Source of the DNA: an uncultured Eubacteriales bacterium
Lineage (GTDB): Bacteria; Bacillota; Clostridia; Christensenellales; Borkfalkiaceae
NCBI GenBank assembly: GCA_900549005.1
Contig: URMT01000003.1
Span: 1 to 47,428 of the forward strand
Length of the DNA stretch: 47,428 nucleotides
Direction: 5' to 3'
Below are positions 7,898 through 16,818 of this stretch, piece by piece; position 1 is the stretch's first letter, and the number at the start of each line of letters is the position of its first letter. The position numbers and the translations under genes are program-made. A model generated the notes under the pieces. That model saw nothing but the letters and a program-made list of their open reading frames with translations, made no database searches and was not told where the DNA came from.

Positions 7898-8494
7898 TCA
7901 ATTATTCTTATATTTTTGAGGGCGGACGGGGTTTGCCGTGTGCTTTGCAATGAATTTTTCCATCCAGACCATATCGTACCAAACGCCGAACTTGCTGCCG
8001 CAACTTTTGAATTTGCCTACAAGACGAAAGCCCAGCCTTTTATGAAAATTCACGCTGCCGAACGTGAGGTATTTATCCTCCCTCTTGGGGCAGGCAATGC
8101 AGGCATACATATTTTTTATACCCTGACTTCTGAGCGCGCCTTCAAGCGCGGAATACAGCGCCGAACCGATTCCGCGCTGTTCCATACCGTTCTTTACGTA
8201 CACGGTGGTTTCAACCGCCCAGTCGTACGCAGAGCGGTTTTTTAACTTGCCTGCATAGGCATACCCGACCACCTCTCCGCCGACTTCCGCGACAAAGTAA
8301 GGATAAAATGAAAGTATCGAACTCATTCTTTCTGCAAACACGACGTTATCCAGTGTGTCGTCCTCGAAGGTCACTGCCGTGTTGGTAATGTAATAGTTGT
8401 ATATGTCAAGAAGCGCGGGCACATCGCTTAAAACCGCTCTGCGCACTGAAATTGCGCCATTCGCAACCGCTCTTCCACAGTTTGCTTTATCCAT
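7898..8494 (-). CDS. GNAT N-acetyltransferase, phosphinothricin acetyltransferase (Pat)-like
   Basis: This 198-residue GNAT-fold protein transfers acetyl from acetyl-CoA to an amine. Family marks are the N-terminal IYNYYITNTAVTFED segment, typical of the Pat/YwnH-like subgroup; the WAVETTVYVKNGMEQRGIGSALY region containing the acetyl-CoA pyrophosphate loop (Q/R-x-x-G-x-G/A form QRGIGS); and NFHKRLGFRLVGKF near the end. The ATG at 8494 has GGGAG upstream; an in-frame reading further upstream has no better site. The natural substrate of chromosomal Pat-like enzymes is usually an amino acid analogue, but it cannot be read from sequence here. Confidence 0.8.
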   Translation of the reverse strand: MDKANCGRAVANGAISVRRAVLSDVPALLDIYNYYITNTAVTFEDDTLDNVVFAERMSSILSFYPYFVAEVGGEVVGYAYAGKLKNRSAYDWAVETTVYVKNGMEQRGIGSALYSALEGALRSQGIKNMYACIACPKREDKYLTFGSVNFHKRLGFRLVGKFKSCGSKFGVWYDMVWMEKFIAKHTANPVRPQKYKNN

Positions 8495-8545
8495 ATTTAA
8501 ACTCCCTGCGCGCACATTGATTTATAATGCGCATAAATAAATTTT

Positions 8546-8576
8546 GTCCGCCCCGCCACAAAATGGCGGGGCGGAC
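8546..8576 (-). terminator. Terminator downstream of the LTA-synthase-like gene
   Basis: A perfect 13-bp stem, GTCCGCCCCGCCA with its complement, encloses a 5-nt loop. On the minus strand it is followed by AAAATTTATTT. It lies 55 nt beyond the sulfatase stop. Confidence 0.78.
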
Positions 8577-8630
8577 TACTTTTAAATGTGTTGTTTCAGA
8601 ATAGCACAGGCAAAGCAGCACGCGTTACGG

Positions 8631-10883
8631 TCAACTGACCTTTTCGATGAACACGGTGTTGCCTTCGCCGCCGTAAAAATCGTTGGTGCTGAAATAATCG
8701 TTGAGTATAACGGCATCGAGCATAGTCTGCTTATCGTAATAATCGACGGCGCTGTACAGGAAGTCGAGCACATCATCGCTGAATCCGCCAGCCAGGTAGG
8801 TTTCGTCGAACACATACGAATCCCACGTTTCGCCGTTTCTTACGTACAGATTTATCGTAGAAAAATATATATCGTCCACAAATATGCCCGACTCGTGGCT
8901 TACGAACACGCTCTCTATATCAGAGAACATACTCACTCCCTGATACAAATTCATATTATAGTTGTATCCGCACAGCTGCAATATGGTAGGCAGAATATCG
9001 AACGTATTGCAGAACTTGGTTATTTTTGCAGATTGCAGGCCGCTGTCGGTATCGGCCGAGGCCTTGAAATTGATTGAGGCATAATTTTCAAGGTCGAGAG
9101 CCTCGGCGGTGAGGTTCATACTGCCGCCGTACCACATAAAGCAGGGAACGGAATAGAGCGACGTATTGTAGAACTGCGTGGTATCAATACCCTTCATCAT
9201 AAAGTTCATCTGGTTGTAGTACGCGCAGTGGTCGGCATAGAACATAAAGAATGTATTGTCGAGTTCGCCGCTCTCCTGCAAATCCTGAACGAGCATATTT
9301 ACGCCGTAGTCGAGGTCCATTATGCCCGCCTGATAGCGCTTATAGCGCAGGAACATCTCTTCGTAGCAGTCGTTTGCCACAAGATTTTCTTCGTCTATTC
9401 CGGGAGTGCCGGTAACGAAAGTCCGGGGGAACCTGTCTATGAGGCGGTAATAATCTTCCAGCCCCTGAACCCAGCACTTATCAGAAAACCTCTCCATCTC
9501 TTCTTCGGTCATCTGACCTTCCGAAACTTCACCGGGCGCCGTGGGCGCCGTTGCAAACGGGTAGTTGCCGTAGCTCAGCAAATCGGTATAAGTGCCGTGC
9601 GTTATCAGCGTCATCATCTGGGTGAAGAACGGTCCGCCGTCTTCCGAGTATGTAAATTCGTCGATATAGTCGCTTATTATCTCTGAATCTTTATCGAAAT
9701 CGTAGAACCACTTCTTGTTTTCATAGCCGTCCAAAAGGGGCATATCGTCGAGGAAGTAGGTATTTTCAAAGCCGTACATTCCGCCGAACGCAATCTTACG
9801 GTCGTAATAATCGCCGTAGTTGCCGTGGAAATAATTTGTGGTGTAACCATCGCCATTGTTGAGTATATTGGCAAGCGTATACGGCATAGAATTGCCGAGC
9901 ACGTGGCTGGGGTCGAGCGACGTAACCGAGGGATAACTGCCCATTACAGACAGCGCCTCGGAACAGTTAGTCTTATCGCGCGAATGGAAATCTGTTGCGG
10001 CAACGCCGTCCTCTGCCATTGAATAGAGCGTAGGCGTGTATTCCTTGTTTATCGCATACCACTCGCCCGATTCTATTACGATGAGAACTATGTTCTTGCC
10101 GTCTATCGCGCCCGTATAAATATTGTCGCCGTAGACGCTTTCGCTCATTTTTCCTTCGGCAAAATAGCTGTCTATGTCGTCTTCGCCGATTTCATCGACA
10201 TATGTATCGCCGCTTATTGAGTTGCCGATATTTACTACAAAATAGCCGTATGTGCCAAACTCGCTGAACGCCTTGGCAGTAAAGAGCTGCTCGGAATAAA
10301 GCTGCTCTTCGTCGTAAAAGATGCTAAGCCTGTCGTCTTTTACCTCGTCGGCAAGCGCAGAAAAACTTTCGACGGTAAAGGCATACAGAATGCCCGCACA
10401 GCACTCTGCGAGAATGAACGCAACCAGCATAAGGCTGACGGTGTTGCGGGTATACATACCCTTCGGGACGGTATATTTTTTAACGAAGATTATCAGCCCT
10501 GCCAAAACGCTTCCGAACAGCAAAACCGTTGCAGAAAGCATCCACCAGTTTAAAAAGCTGGCGTCTATTATGCCCGTCACTTCGCCAACGAGGTTCAGCA
10601 TTCCGAAGCTGAAAACCATACCGCTCATCGAATACAGCGCCTCGTTGGTTATAGAAAGAATAAGCTGCAACCCCGCAATCAGGCCGAATACAATGAGCTG
10701 CGCCACCCTGTGTGGTATAACAAAGATTATGAGCGCTATTATTAAGATGACGGCAATGTCCAGCCCGAAATACTGCGGCACAACGCCCAGTCCCATAGTG
10801 ACGAACGTTATGATTTCCAGCAGTAAGGCAAGCACTATGTAGCTTCCCGCTATTACAGATTTTTGAATAAGCAGGCGTTTCAT
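8631..10883 (-). CDS. LtaS-like membrane sulfatase / phosphoglycerol transferase
   Basis: This 750-residue protein is built like lipoteichoic acid synthase: about five N-terminal membrane helices (residues ~8-190), then a large extracellular alkaline-phosphatase-superfamily domain. Catalytic features are visible. IVLIVIESGEW holds the metal-binding Glu, RDKTNCSEALSVMGS holds the likely Thr nucleophile (KTxxSE is the LtaS signature), and MFYADHCAYYN supplies the Asp-His pair near the C-terminus. LtaS moves glycerol-phosphate from phosphatidylglycerol to a growing polymer outside the membrane. The ATG at 10883 has AAGGAG at good spacing; the 19 codons before it have no site. LtaS itself is ~650 residues, so the true acceptor is uncertain. 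Confidence 0.85.
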   Translation of the reverse strand: MKRLLIQKSVIAGSYIVLALLLEIITFVTMGLGVVPQYFGLDIAVILIIALIIFVIPHRVAQLIVFGLIAGLQLILSITNEALYSMSGMVFSFGMLNLVGEVTGIIDASFLNWWMLSATVLLFGSVLAGLIIFVKKYTVPKGMYTRNTVSLMLVAFILAECCAGILYAFTVESFSALADEVKDDRLSIFYDEEQLYSEQLFTAKAFSEFGTYGYFVVNIGNSISGDTYVDEIGEDDIDSYFAEGKMSESVYGDNIYTGAIDGKNIVLIVIESGEWYAINKEYTPTLYSMAEDGVAATDFHSRDKTNCSEALSVMGSYPSVTSLDPSHVLGNSMPYTLANILNNGDGYTTNYFHGNYGDYYDRKIAFGGMYGFENTYFLDDMPLLDGYENKKWFYDFDKDSEIISDYIDEFTYSEDGGPFFTQMMTLITHGTYTDLLSYGNYPFATAPTAPGEVSEGQMTEEEMERFSDKCWVQGLEDYYRLIDRFPRTFVTGTPGIDEENLVANDCYEEMFLRYKRYQAGIMDLDYGVNMLVQDLQESGELDNTFFMFYADHCAYYNQMNFMMKGIDTTQFYNTSLYSVPCFMWYGGSMNLTAEALDLENYASINFKASADTDSGLQSAKITKFCNTFDILPTILQLCGYNYNMNLYQGVSMFSDIESVFVSHESGIFVDDIYFSTINLYVRNGETWDSYVFDETYLAGGFSDDVLDFLYSAVDYYDKQTMLDAVILNDYFSTNDFYGGEGNTVFIEKVS

Positions 10884-11009
10884 ATCCTGATTTCTCCTTG
10901 CGCGCGATGCGTTATCCTTAAAATTTATGCGCGCAAACACTGATATTTTAAATACTGCTTTCGGGACGCACCCAAAAAGCCCGCCCCGAAATGTATTTTA
11001 ATTTAAGTT

Positions 11010-11630
11010 TTATTTGTTTTCAGGTTCCTCTGCGGAATCTTTTACTTCGCCGACGGCGTTTGCCCGGTTTGCCGCAAGCAAATCTTTTATCTGCGTAAGA
11101 AGTTCTTCGACAGTAGGCTTTTTAGGCTCCTCGGGAGCGGGTGCGTGGTCTGCGGCATACTTTTCTTCTGCGGCAACCCTTGCCTCTTCCTTCGTCATAC
11201 CCTGTTTAACAAATTTCTTTGAAAGTTTTGAAAGTTCTTTTTCCTTCTTCGCGGCGTCGCCCAGCTTGGTGCCGGCTTCGCGCACGGTGTTTATAATCTT
11301 TACTATGGCAAAAATTACCAGAGCAACTAAAATGAAATCGATGATTGCCTGAATGAATGTGCCCCAATTGATAACGAGCGAATTTTCAAGGTCGAGTATC
11401 TGCGCACCGTTTGCGTCGGTGGTATATACCGCGTGCAGTACCGTGCACAGCGACGATAAATCGCCGTCGCCGACCGCCCAGTTGATGAGCGGCATTATAA
11501 TGTCGTTGGTGAGGCTGTTGACGATAGCCGTAAACGCAGCGCCGATAACTACCGCAACCGCAAGGTCGAGCACGTTGCCCCTGGAAATGAATTTTTTGAA
11601 CTCACCCCATAACTTTTTGATTGTTTTCAT
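11010..11630 (-). CDS. mscL: Large-conductance mechanosensitive channel with extended C-terminus
   Basis: MscL is a homopentameric channel that opens under membrane tension to release solutes in osmotic downshock. The N-terminal signature EFKKFISRGNVLDLAVAVVI, the first membrane helix with its small-residue packing face, and the second helix FIQAIIDFILVALVIF are all present. The protein has 206 residues against the usual 120-150. The extra length lies in a charged, Lys/Glu/Ala-rich C-terminal tail (from ~120) after the KEKELSKLSKKF helix; it is likely cytoplasmic and helical to disordered. AAGGAG precedes the ATG. It lies 41 nt after the flavodiiron gene with only a weak hairpin between, so the two could be co-transcribed. 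Confidence 0.93.
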   Translation of the reverse strand: MKTIKKLWGEFKKFISRGNVLDLAVAVVIGAAFTAIVNSLTNDIIMPLINWAVGDGDLSSLCTVLHAVYTTDANGAQILDLENSLVINWGTFIQAIIDFILVALVIFAIVKIINTVREAGTKLGDAAKKEKELSKLSKKFVKQGMTKEEARVAAEEKYAADHAPAPEEPKKPTVEELLTQIKDLLAANRANAVGEVKDSAEEPENK

Positions 11631-11671
11631 ATATCTCCTTTGTTTTCTCCGCGGAAACTCTCCGCTTTGTC

Positions 11672-12823
11672 TTATTTAAGCAATTCGTTTGCGAGAGCTT
11701 CCAGCTCGGGCACGTTTTCTTCCGCAAAAGCGGCGCGCACCTTAACCGTCTGCGAGATGAAGTTTATATCCTTGCAGGACGAGAGCCTGTCGCGCATCAG
11801 CTTTGCCGAAACGGGCGCCCAGGTGCCGTTTTCTATCAGACCCACCGTTCTGGAACGGAAGTTACGCTCTGCAAGGCAGTCTAAAAACTCGCGCATACAG
11901 GGGAATATTTCGGCGTTGTAAGTAACCGAAGCAAGCACCAGCTTGCTGCACATAAAGGCGTCTGCCACGCACTTTGCCCTGTCTTCGCGCGCAAGGTCGG
12001 CTATTATAACCTCTTTGCCCGCCTTTTTGAGCATATCGGCAAGCGTTTCTGCAACGGCCTTTGTATGACCGTATACCGAGGCGTAAGCCACCATAACCGC
12101 GTCCTTTTCGGGCCTGTAAGACGACCACGTATCGTAGAGGTTGATATAGTGCGAAAGGTCGCCTTCAAGCACGGGGCCGTGCAGGGGGCAAATTTTTTTA
12201 ATGTTGAGTGCCGAAAGTTTTTTGAGCAGGTTCTGCACCTGAACTCCGTATTTTCCGACTATGCCGATATAATACCTTCTGGCTTCGTCGTCCCAGGGCT
12301 GGTTTACGTCGAGCGCGCCGAACTTGCCGAAGGCGTCGGCAGAGAACACTATGCCCGAAAGCTCGTCGTAAGAAACCATTACTTCCGGCCAGTGCACGAG
12401 GGGCGCCATAACAAAGCGCAGAGAATGCCTGCCGAGATTGAGAATGCTGCCCTCTTCCACTTTATAGCTGTTGTTTACGTCGAACCCGAAGTACTCCTTT
12501 ATCATCGTGAAGGTCTTTGTGTTGCCAACCACCTGCACGTTGGGGTATTCCTTTAAAAAGTTCTGTATATTTGCCGAATGGTCGGGCTCCATATGGTGAA
12601 TGACGAGGTAATCGGGCTGCCTGCCGCCGAGCGCTTCGCGCACGTTATAAAGCCACTCTTTGCCGAAGTGCGCGTCTGCCGTATCGAGTACGGCAATCTT
12701 TTCGTCAACTATTACGTAAGAGTTGTAAGAAACTCCGTCGGGCACCTTATACATACCCTCGAAGAGGTCGATTGAGTGGTCGTTGACACCTGCGTAAAAA
12801 ATGTCGTTCTCTACTTTGAACAT
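11672..12823 (-). CDS. fprA: Flavodiiron protein (A-type flavoprotein; O2/NO reductase)
   Basis: This 383-residue two-domain enzyme reduces O2 to water (or NO to N2O) and protects anaerobes from oxidative or nitrosative stress. The metallo-beta-lactamase-like domain (about 1-245) has the diiron ligand motif HHMEPDHS (His77, Glu79, Asp81, His82), with further ligands in APLVHWPE, FSADAFG and CPLHGPV. The flavodoxin domain starts near VMVAYASVYGHTKAVAETL (about 250) and binds FMN. No rubredoxin or NADH-oxidoreductase domain is fused, so electrons must come from a separate rubredoxin or reductase. A fully consensus promoter lies 45-73 nt upstream. Confidence 0.94.
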   Translation of the reverse strand: MFKVENDIFYAGVNDHSIDLFEGMYKVPDGVSYNSYVIVDEKIAVLDTADAHFGKEWLYNVREALGGRQPDYLVIHHMEPDHSANIQNFLKEYPNVQVVGNTKTFTMIKEYFGFDVNNSYKVEEGSILNLGRHSLRFVMAPLVHWPEVMVSYDELSGIVFSADAFGKFGALDVNQPWDDEARRYYIGIVGKYGVQVQNLLKKLSALNIKKICPLHGPVLEGDLSHYINLYDTWSSYRPEKDAVMVAYASVYGHTKAVAETLADMLKKAGKEVIIADLAREDRAKCVADAFMCSKLVLASVTYNAEIFPCMREFLDCLAERNFRSRTVGLIENGTWAPVSAKLMRDRLSSCKDINFISQTVKVRAAFAEENVPELEALANELLK

Positions 12824-12867
12824 AAAATTCCGAATTAACTTTCCTGTTAAAATTTATTTACGAGAAT

Positions 12868-12896
12868 ATTATATATTTTGTTAACAGACTTGTCAA
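12868..12896 (-). promoter_or_regulatory. Consensus sigma-A promoter of the flavodiiron gene
   Basis: On the minus strand TTGACA (12891-12896) and TATAAT (12868-12873) are separated by exactly 17 bp. A perfect consensus at this distance suggests strong, near-constitutive expression unless repressed. Confidence 0.78.
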
Positions 12897-12914
12897 ATTT
12901 TTGGCGATAAAAGA

Positions 12915-12953
12915 ATTACGGAGGTTAATTTTGACATATCAGACCTCCGCAAT
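12915..12953 (-). terminator. Hairpin terminator downstream of proBA
   Basis: The arms ATTACGGAGGT and ACCTCCGCAAT pair over 10 of 11 positions around a 17-nt loop. On the minus strand AATTCTTTT follows. It lies 48 nt beyond the proA stop. Confidence 0.6.
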
Positions 12954-13001
12954 TCAGGCATTTTATATATATTTTTTTCGGTTTTACGGATTGTTCGGGC
13001 G

Positions 13002-14261
13002 TCAGCGTACCTGGCCGTTGCCGCGCACGACGTACTTGTAGGTAGTGAGTTCGTTGAGCCCCATAGGCCCCCTTGCGTGCAGCTTCTGGGTGGATATGCC
13101 CATTTCGCAGCCGAGGCCGAACTCGCCGCCGTCGGTAAAGCGCGTTGAAGCGTTTACATACACCGCCGCGCTGTCTGTCGCGCCGACGAAGTAGTCGGCG
13201 GCAACCGCGTCCTCGGTCACAATGCAGTCGCTGTGGCCCGTGGAGTGGCGTGAAATATGCTCAACCGCCTCCTGCACGCCGCCCACCACTTTTACAGCCA
13301 TTACATAGTCGAGGAACTCTGTATCGAAATCGCCGTCCTCCGCCCTTACGCAGCCCTGTTCTCCGCCGAGTATTCCCCACGCCTCTTCGTCGAGCTTTAA
13401 AAGCACGGGGTTGACCTCTCTGCCCTTAACCAGCCTTTGATACAGGGCGGGCAGAAAGCGCGCGGCAATGTCCCTGTGCACAAGGCAGACCTCCATAGCG
13501 TTGCACACCGAGGGGCGGCTGCACTTTGCGTTTTCTATGATATCAAGCGCCATTTCGAAGTCGGCGGCGCCGTCAACGTAAACGTGGCAGATGCCCGTGC
13601 CCGTCTGTATGCACGGCACTTTGGCGTTCTGCACGCAGGCGTTTATAAGGCCCGCGCCGCCGCGGGGTATCAGAAGGTCAACAAGCCCCGTCGCCGTCAT
13701 TATATCGACGGAACTCTGGCGGGAAGTATCTTCGACAAGGTTTATGAAGTATTCAGAAAGCCCCGCCCTTTCAAGTCCCTTCTTCATCGCATCGACTATG
13801 GCGCGGGCAGAGCGGTAAGCCTCTTTGCCTATGCGCAGAACGCACACGTTGCCGCTCTTTATGCACAGCGCCGCGGCGTCTGACGTGACGTTGGGTCGGC
13901 TTTCGTAAATTATTGCCACAACTCCCAGGGGGACGCTGATTTTCGTCACCTCTATCCCGCTGGGACGGGTGATTTTTTCAAGCACCCTGCCGACGGGGTC
14001 GGGCAAAGCGGCAACCTGGCGTATGCCTTCCGCCATACCCTCTATGCGCCCCGCTGTAAGGCGCAGTCTGTCGAGCATCACTTCCGATATCTTGCCCTCG
14101 GCTGCACTTAAATCGGCGGCATTTGCGGCGAGAATTTCTGACGTGTGTAAAACTATCTCTTCCGCCATATACAAAAGAGCTTCGTTCTTCTTCTGCGTAG
14201 TAAGAAATGCGGCCTGCGCCTTAGCGGCGTTTGCCTGCAACAATATTTCGCGCGTCGTCAT
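13002..14261 (-). CDS. proA: Gamma-glutamyl phosphate reductase (glutamate-5-semialdehyde dehydrogenase)
   Basis: ProA reduces gamma-glutamyl phosphate with NADPH to glutamate-5-semialdehyde, the second step of proline synthesis. The 419-residue length is typical. The catalytic cysteine lies in [12 protein letters not shown]. Other family segments are [21 protein letters not shown] near the N-terminal third, [14 protein letters not shown], and near the end [21 protein letters not shown] with [10 protein letters not shown]. It overlaps the upstream proB by 4 nt (ATGA), so the kinase and reductase, which hand over an unstable acyl phosphate, are translationally coupled. Confidence 0.96.
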   Translation of the reverse strand: MTTREILLQANAAKAQAAFLTTQKKNEALLYMAEEIVLHTSEILAANAADLSAAEGKISEVMLDRLRLTAGRIEGMAEGIRQVAALPDPVGRVLEKITRPSGIEVTKISVPLGVVAIIYESRPNVTSDAAALCIKSGNVCVLRIGKEAYRSARAIVDAMKKGLERAGLSEYFINLVEDTSRQSSVDIMTATGLVDLLIPRGGAGLINACVQNAKVPCIQTGTGICHVYVDGAADFEMALDIIENAKCSRPSVCNAMEVCLVHRDIAARFLPALYQRLVKGREVNPVLLKLDEEAWGILGGEQGCVRAEDGDFDTEFLDYVMAVKVVGGVQEAVEHISRHSTGHSDCIVTEDAVAADYFVGATDSAAVYVNASTRFTDGGEFGLGCEMGISTQKLHARGPMGLNELTTYKYVVRGNGQVR

Positions 14262-15028
14262 TCTTTTTTACCCTTGAAGCGCGTTCCAGCGCCCCTTCCT
14301 TCGGTTATTTCATACAGCACGGCGGGGTCGCTGCCCTTGGCAATGACCATATCCATACCGCTCTGCATACACATCTGCGCCGCCTGCAATTTGGTGCACA
14401 TACCGCCCGTTCCGAGCGACGTGCCCGAGCCTCCCGCCGCGGCAAACAGTTCGGGAGTAAGCTCTTCCACAACGGGAATATGGCGCGCGCCTTCGTCCCT
14501 GCGCGGGTCGCCCGTGTAAAGCCCGTCGATGTCGGTGAGCAGCACAAGAAGGTCTGCCCCCACGCTTACCGCCACTATCGCGGCGAGGGTATCGTTGTCG
14601 CCCACGGCAATTTCTTTGGTAGCTATGGTATCGTTTTCGTTTATTACGGGCACCGCGCCAAGCTGCAAAAGCCTTTCGAGCGTGTTTTCGAAGTGAGTTC
14701 TGCGCTCCGCGCTCTCCACGTCCTCGGCGGTTAAAAGTATCTGCGCCACCGTCTGGTTGTATTCGCCGAAAAATTTATCGTAGGTATACATCAGCTCGCA
14801 CTGACCCACGGCGGCCGCCGCCTGTTTGGTGGGGATATCGGAAGGGCGCCTTTCAAGCGACAGCTTGCTCACGCCCATTGCGATTGCGCCCGAAGATACT
14901 AAAATCACTTCGTTGCCGGCGTTTTTGAGATCGGACAGCACCCTGCACAGCCCGTCTATAAGCCGTAGATTTATTTTGCCCGTCGCGTGCGAAAGCGTGG
15001 ACGAGCCCACTTTTACAACAAGTCTCAT
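14258..15028 (-). CDS. proB: Glutamate 5-kinase (no PUA domain)
   Basis: ProB phosphorylates glutamate to gamma-glutamyl phosphate, the first and feedback-inhibited step of proline synthesis. The amino-acid-kinase fold is clear: VVKVGSSTL at the start, [30 protein letters not shown] and [14 protein letters not shown]. The protein ends after the kinase domain (256 residues), so it is the short form lacking the C-terminal PUA domain of the ~370-residue E. coli type. I took the ATG at 15028, which begins MRLVVKVG as in relatives. A TTG six codons upstream is possible but has no better ribosome site. Confidence 0.95.
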   Translation of the reverse strand: MRLVVKVGSSTLSHATGKINLRLIDGLCRVLSDLKNAGNEVILVSSGAIAMGVSKLSLERRPSDIPTKQAAAAVGQCELMYTYDKFFGEYNQTVAQILLTAEDVESAERRTHFENTLERLLQLGAVPVINENDTIATKEIAVGDNDTLAAIVAVSVGADLLVLLTDIDGLYTGDPRRDEGARHIPVVEELTPELFAAAGGSGTSLGTGGMCTKLQAAQMCMQSGMDMVIAKGSDPAVLYEITEGRGAGTRFKGKKE

Positions 15029-15109
15029 AATACTGCCTGCGGGCAAAACGGTATTGGCTTGAAGAATAAGACCGCCCGCCCGATTGAAATTTTATTATCT
15101 GTATAGTTT

Positions 15110-15138
15110 ATTTTATAATATTGCGGCAATTTAGTCAA
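15110..15138 (-). promoter_or_regulatory. Promoter of proBA
   Basis: On the minus strand TTGACT (15133-15138) and TAAAAT (15110-15115) are separated by 17 bp, giving a leader of roughly 75 nt before proB. Confidence 0.65.
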
Positions 15139-15178
15139 ATAAATTGATAAAGCAACATCGCCGTATGTGCAGATAGGC

Positions 15179-15202
15179 GGGCGCGCCGCGTGCGGCGCGC
15201 CC
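15179..15202 (-). terminator. GC-rich hairpin after the truncated XRE gene
   Basis: GGGCGCGCCGC pairs perfectly with GCGGCGCGCCC across a 2-nt tip. It lies 14 nt beyond the stop of the XRE remnant, so it was probably its terminator, though a T-tract is lacking on the minus strand. Confidence 0.5.
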
Positions 15203-15216
15203 GTCTTCGCAAAATT

Positions 15217-15297
15217 TTACTTCTCCCCGCTCTGCTCCTCTCCGTCGAAGTGCAGAATGTCGCCCGGGGTACAGCCGAGGTGATAGCAATAAATATC
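15217..15297 (-). pseudogene. C-terminal remnant of an XRE-family regulator, cut by an IS200-type element
   Basis: The last ~27 codons read IYCYHLGCTPGDILHFD followed by EEQSGEK and stop. LGCTPGDIL is the hallmark end of short XRE/Cro-like regulators, where it follows the fifth helix. The rest of the helix-turn-helix is absent: upstream the reading runs straight into the IS200 terminal hairpin at 15297-15315. The missing N-terminal part is not found at the other IS remnant near 42770 either. Either the two IS remnants came from different loci, or chromosomal DNA was deleted. Confidence 0.62.
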
Positions 15298-15523
15298 CAC
15301 CGGCATAGCCGGTGGTTTTTCATTTTCGGGCAGTTAGCCCTCATATTACCGGCAGCGCGCAAGCCGCGCTTATGACGACCTGGCAGTCATGCAATTGTTA
15401 CTTGCCACCCTTAAAATGGTCGTCCAAGTCGTCTATACTCATTTGGCTTGCTTCTCTATCTATCTTTAATTGTTTTGCGATATATTCTTTTATCGCTTTT
15501 GTGTTTTTCCCTACCGTTGTAAC
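15290..15523 (-). mobile_element. tnpA: IS200/IS605-type element, right-end remnant with 3' part of tnpA
   Basis: On the minus strand, 15523 to 15398 encodes the last 41 residues of a TnpA (Y1 HUH) transposase: TVGKNTKAIKEYIAKQLK, then a tail ending DDHFKGGK and TAA. The Tyr in KEYIAKQ is at the position of the catalytic tyrosine; the HUH part is missing. Downstream are a structured 3' region (ATGAC/GTCAT and GCGCG/CGCGC stems) and, at 15297-15315, the subterminal hairpin CCACCGGCATAGCCGGTGG typical of IS200 ends. In-frame stops directly precede the remnant at 15524, placing the break there. Confidence 0.68.
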
Positions 15524-15568
15524 CTAACTTTATGGACACTATCGGCAAGGGGAGCAAAAGGTATAAGT

Positions 15569-15600
15569 AAAGCGTATGAGTTGTTGCACCCATACGCTTT
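15569..15600 (-). terminator. Terminator of the serine recombinase gene
   Basis: AAAGCGTATG and CATACGCTTT form a perfect 10-bp stem around 12 nt, 3 nt beyond the recombinase stop on the minus strand. Confidence 0.65.
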
Positions 15601-15603
15601 TTG

Positions 15604-16818
15604 CTATTTCTTGAGTTTGTATCGCAGGACGGAAGTGATATCGACTTTATAGACAATATCTATCACGCGCTCTTTACCCGTTTGTTTCGGATGTCCGCCT
15701 ACTATTATTCGGTCTAAAAGCTCATAACACATCTCGCGGGTAAGTTCGGGCGCTTCAAGGTATTTCTTTATGTTTCGTATAAACTCATCAGCACTTTGCA
15801 TTGTGTTCTCCGTTTGTGTCAAACGTTCTTCAAGTTCTGCAATTTCAGCTTCGATTTTCTTTTGCTCTTCGGAATATTTCTGTATGAAGCCGATACAGAT
15901 ATCTTCCGGCATTTTGCCTTTCAGCCTGTCCTCATAGGCAAGCTGCATCAGGCGTGACAATTCTTCAATACGGTTTCTCTTACCCTGTAATTCCTTTTTG
16001 GCGGCTTTTATGGATTTTTCCTGCACTTCCGCATTGTGCCGGATAAACTCTTCACGGATAGCTCTTTCGTCAAGGGCGATCCTTTGCGCCATTTCGCGTA
16101 TATCGTTAAGGACAATAGCCTCAACATCTTTCGCCTGTATAAAATGAGAGAAACAGTATGCCTTTCCGATTCGCATATGATTGCCGCAGTTGAAATTGAA
16201 ATCTATCTTCCCGTTTCGGTTGATATAATTCAGCTTCATCTTTCCGCCGCAATCGGCGCAGAACAAGAACCCAGACAGCGGATGCGTATATCCGCGCTTT
16301 GTTTTCCTGCCCTGCGCTACGGATTTCTCCACTTCCCGTACCTTATCCCAAAGCTCCTGTGTTATGATTGGCTTGTGTGTATTTTTTATTACTATCCATT
16401 CGCTTTCATCACGTTTATAGCGTTTATGGTTCTTATAGGAAATCGAACTCCAACGTTGTTGAGCCATATGTCCCAAATATGTAGGATTTTTAAGAATACT
16501 GTTCACGGCACAGAAAGACCATAAGCCGAAATGATTGCGTTTCCCGACAATTCCGTACTTATCCATGCTGTATTTGCTCGGATTTGGTATGTTTTCCTCG
16601 TTCAGGATATCCGCTATCTTATGCGGACTTAAACCGCTCGCGCGCATTTCAAATATCCGCTTCACGACTGCGGCGGCTTTCTCGTCTATTATTGGCGTTT
16701 TCTTTTCGGTATCGCTTTTGACATATCCATAAGGGGCTTTCCTCGCGTGGTACTTGCCGTCCTTTGCATTGCTTTTAATACCGCACGTATTTTTTTGCTG
16801 GTATTCGCGGCATGCCAC
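15604..16818 (-). CDS. Large serine recombinase, C-terminal part (separated from its N-terminus by a frameshift)
   Basis: This frame holds the recombinase and zinc-ribbon parts of a TndX/TnpX-type site-specific recombinase. Coding similarity starts at about NAKDGKYHARKAPYGYV, the linker after the catalytic domain. It runs through the recombinase domain (SGLSPHKIADILNEENIPNP), a zinc ribbon (CADCGGKMKLN with later CGN and CFSHF cysteines), a long coiled coil (KELQGKRNRIEELSRLMQ to IEAEIAELEERL) and ends in YKLKK. The first ~15 residues of the open frame are out-of-frame noise. Joined to the 16689-17228 frame it gives ~540 residues, a normal length. Such enzymes excise and integrate elements through two-base crossover sites. 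Confidence 0.85.
   Translation of the reverse strand: MACREYQQKNTCGIKSNAKDGKYHARKAPYGYVKSDTEKKTPIIDEKAAAVVKRIFEMRASGLSPHKIADILNEENIPNPSKYSMDKYGIVGKRNHFGLWSFCAVNSILKNPTYLGHMAQQRWSSISYKNHKRYKRDESEWIVIKNTHKPIITQELWDKVREVEKSVAQGRKTKRGYTHPLSGFLFCADCGGKMKLNYINRNGKIDFNFNCGNHMRIGKAYCFSHFIQAKDVEAIVLNDIREMAQRIALDERAIREEFIRHNAEVQEKSIKAAKKELQGKRNRIEELSRLMQLAYEDRLKGKMPEDICIGFIQKYSEEQKKIEAEIAELEERLTQTENTMQSADEFIRNIKKYLEAPELTREMCYELLDRIIVGGHPKQTGKERVIDIVYKVDITSVLRYKLKK

Noticed and set aside
13145..14734. Several plus-strand open frames over proA and proB
   Set aside because: Antisense shadows of two unmistakable, complete proline-biosynthesis genes.
15531..15570. Plus-strand MDTIGKGSKRYK reading that echoes the TnpA TVGKN motif in opposite orientation
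   Set aside because: Only about five residues agree. It could be chance or part of an attachment site, and no second inverted tnpA remnant can be supported.
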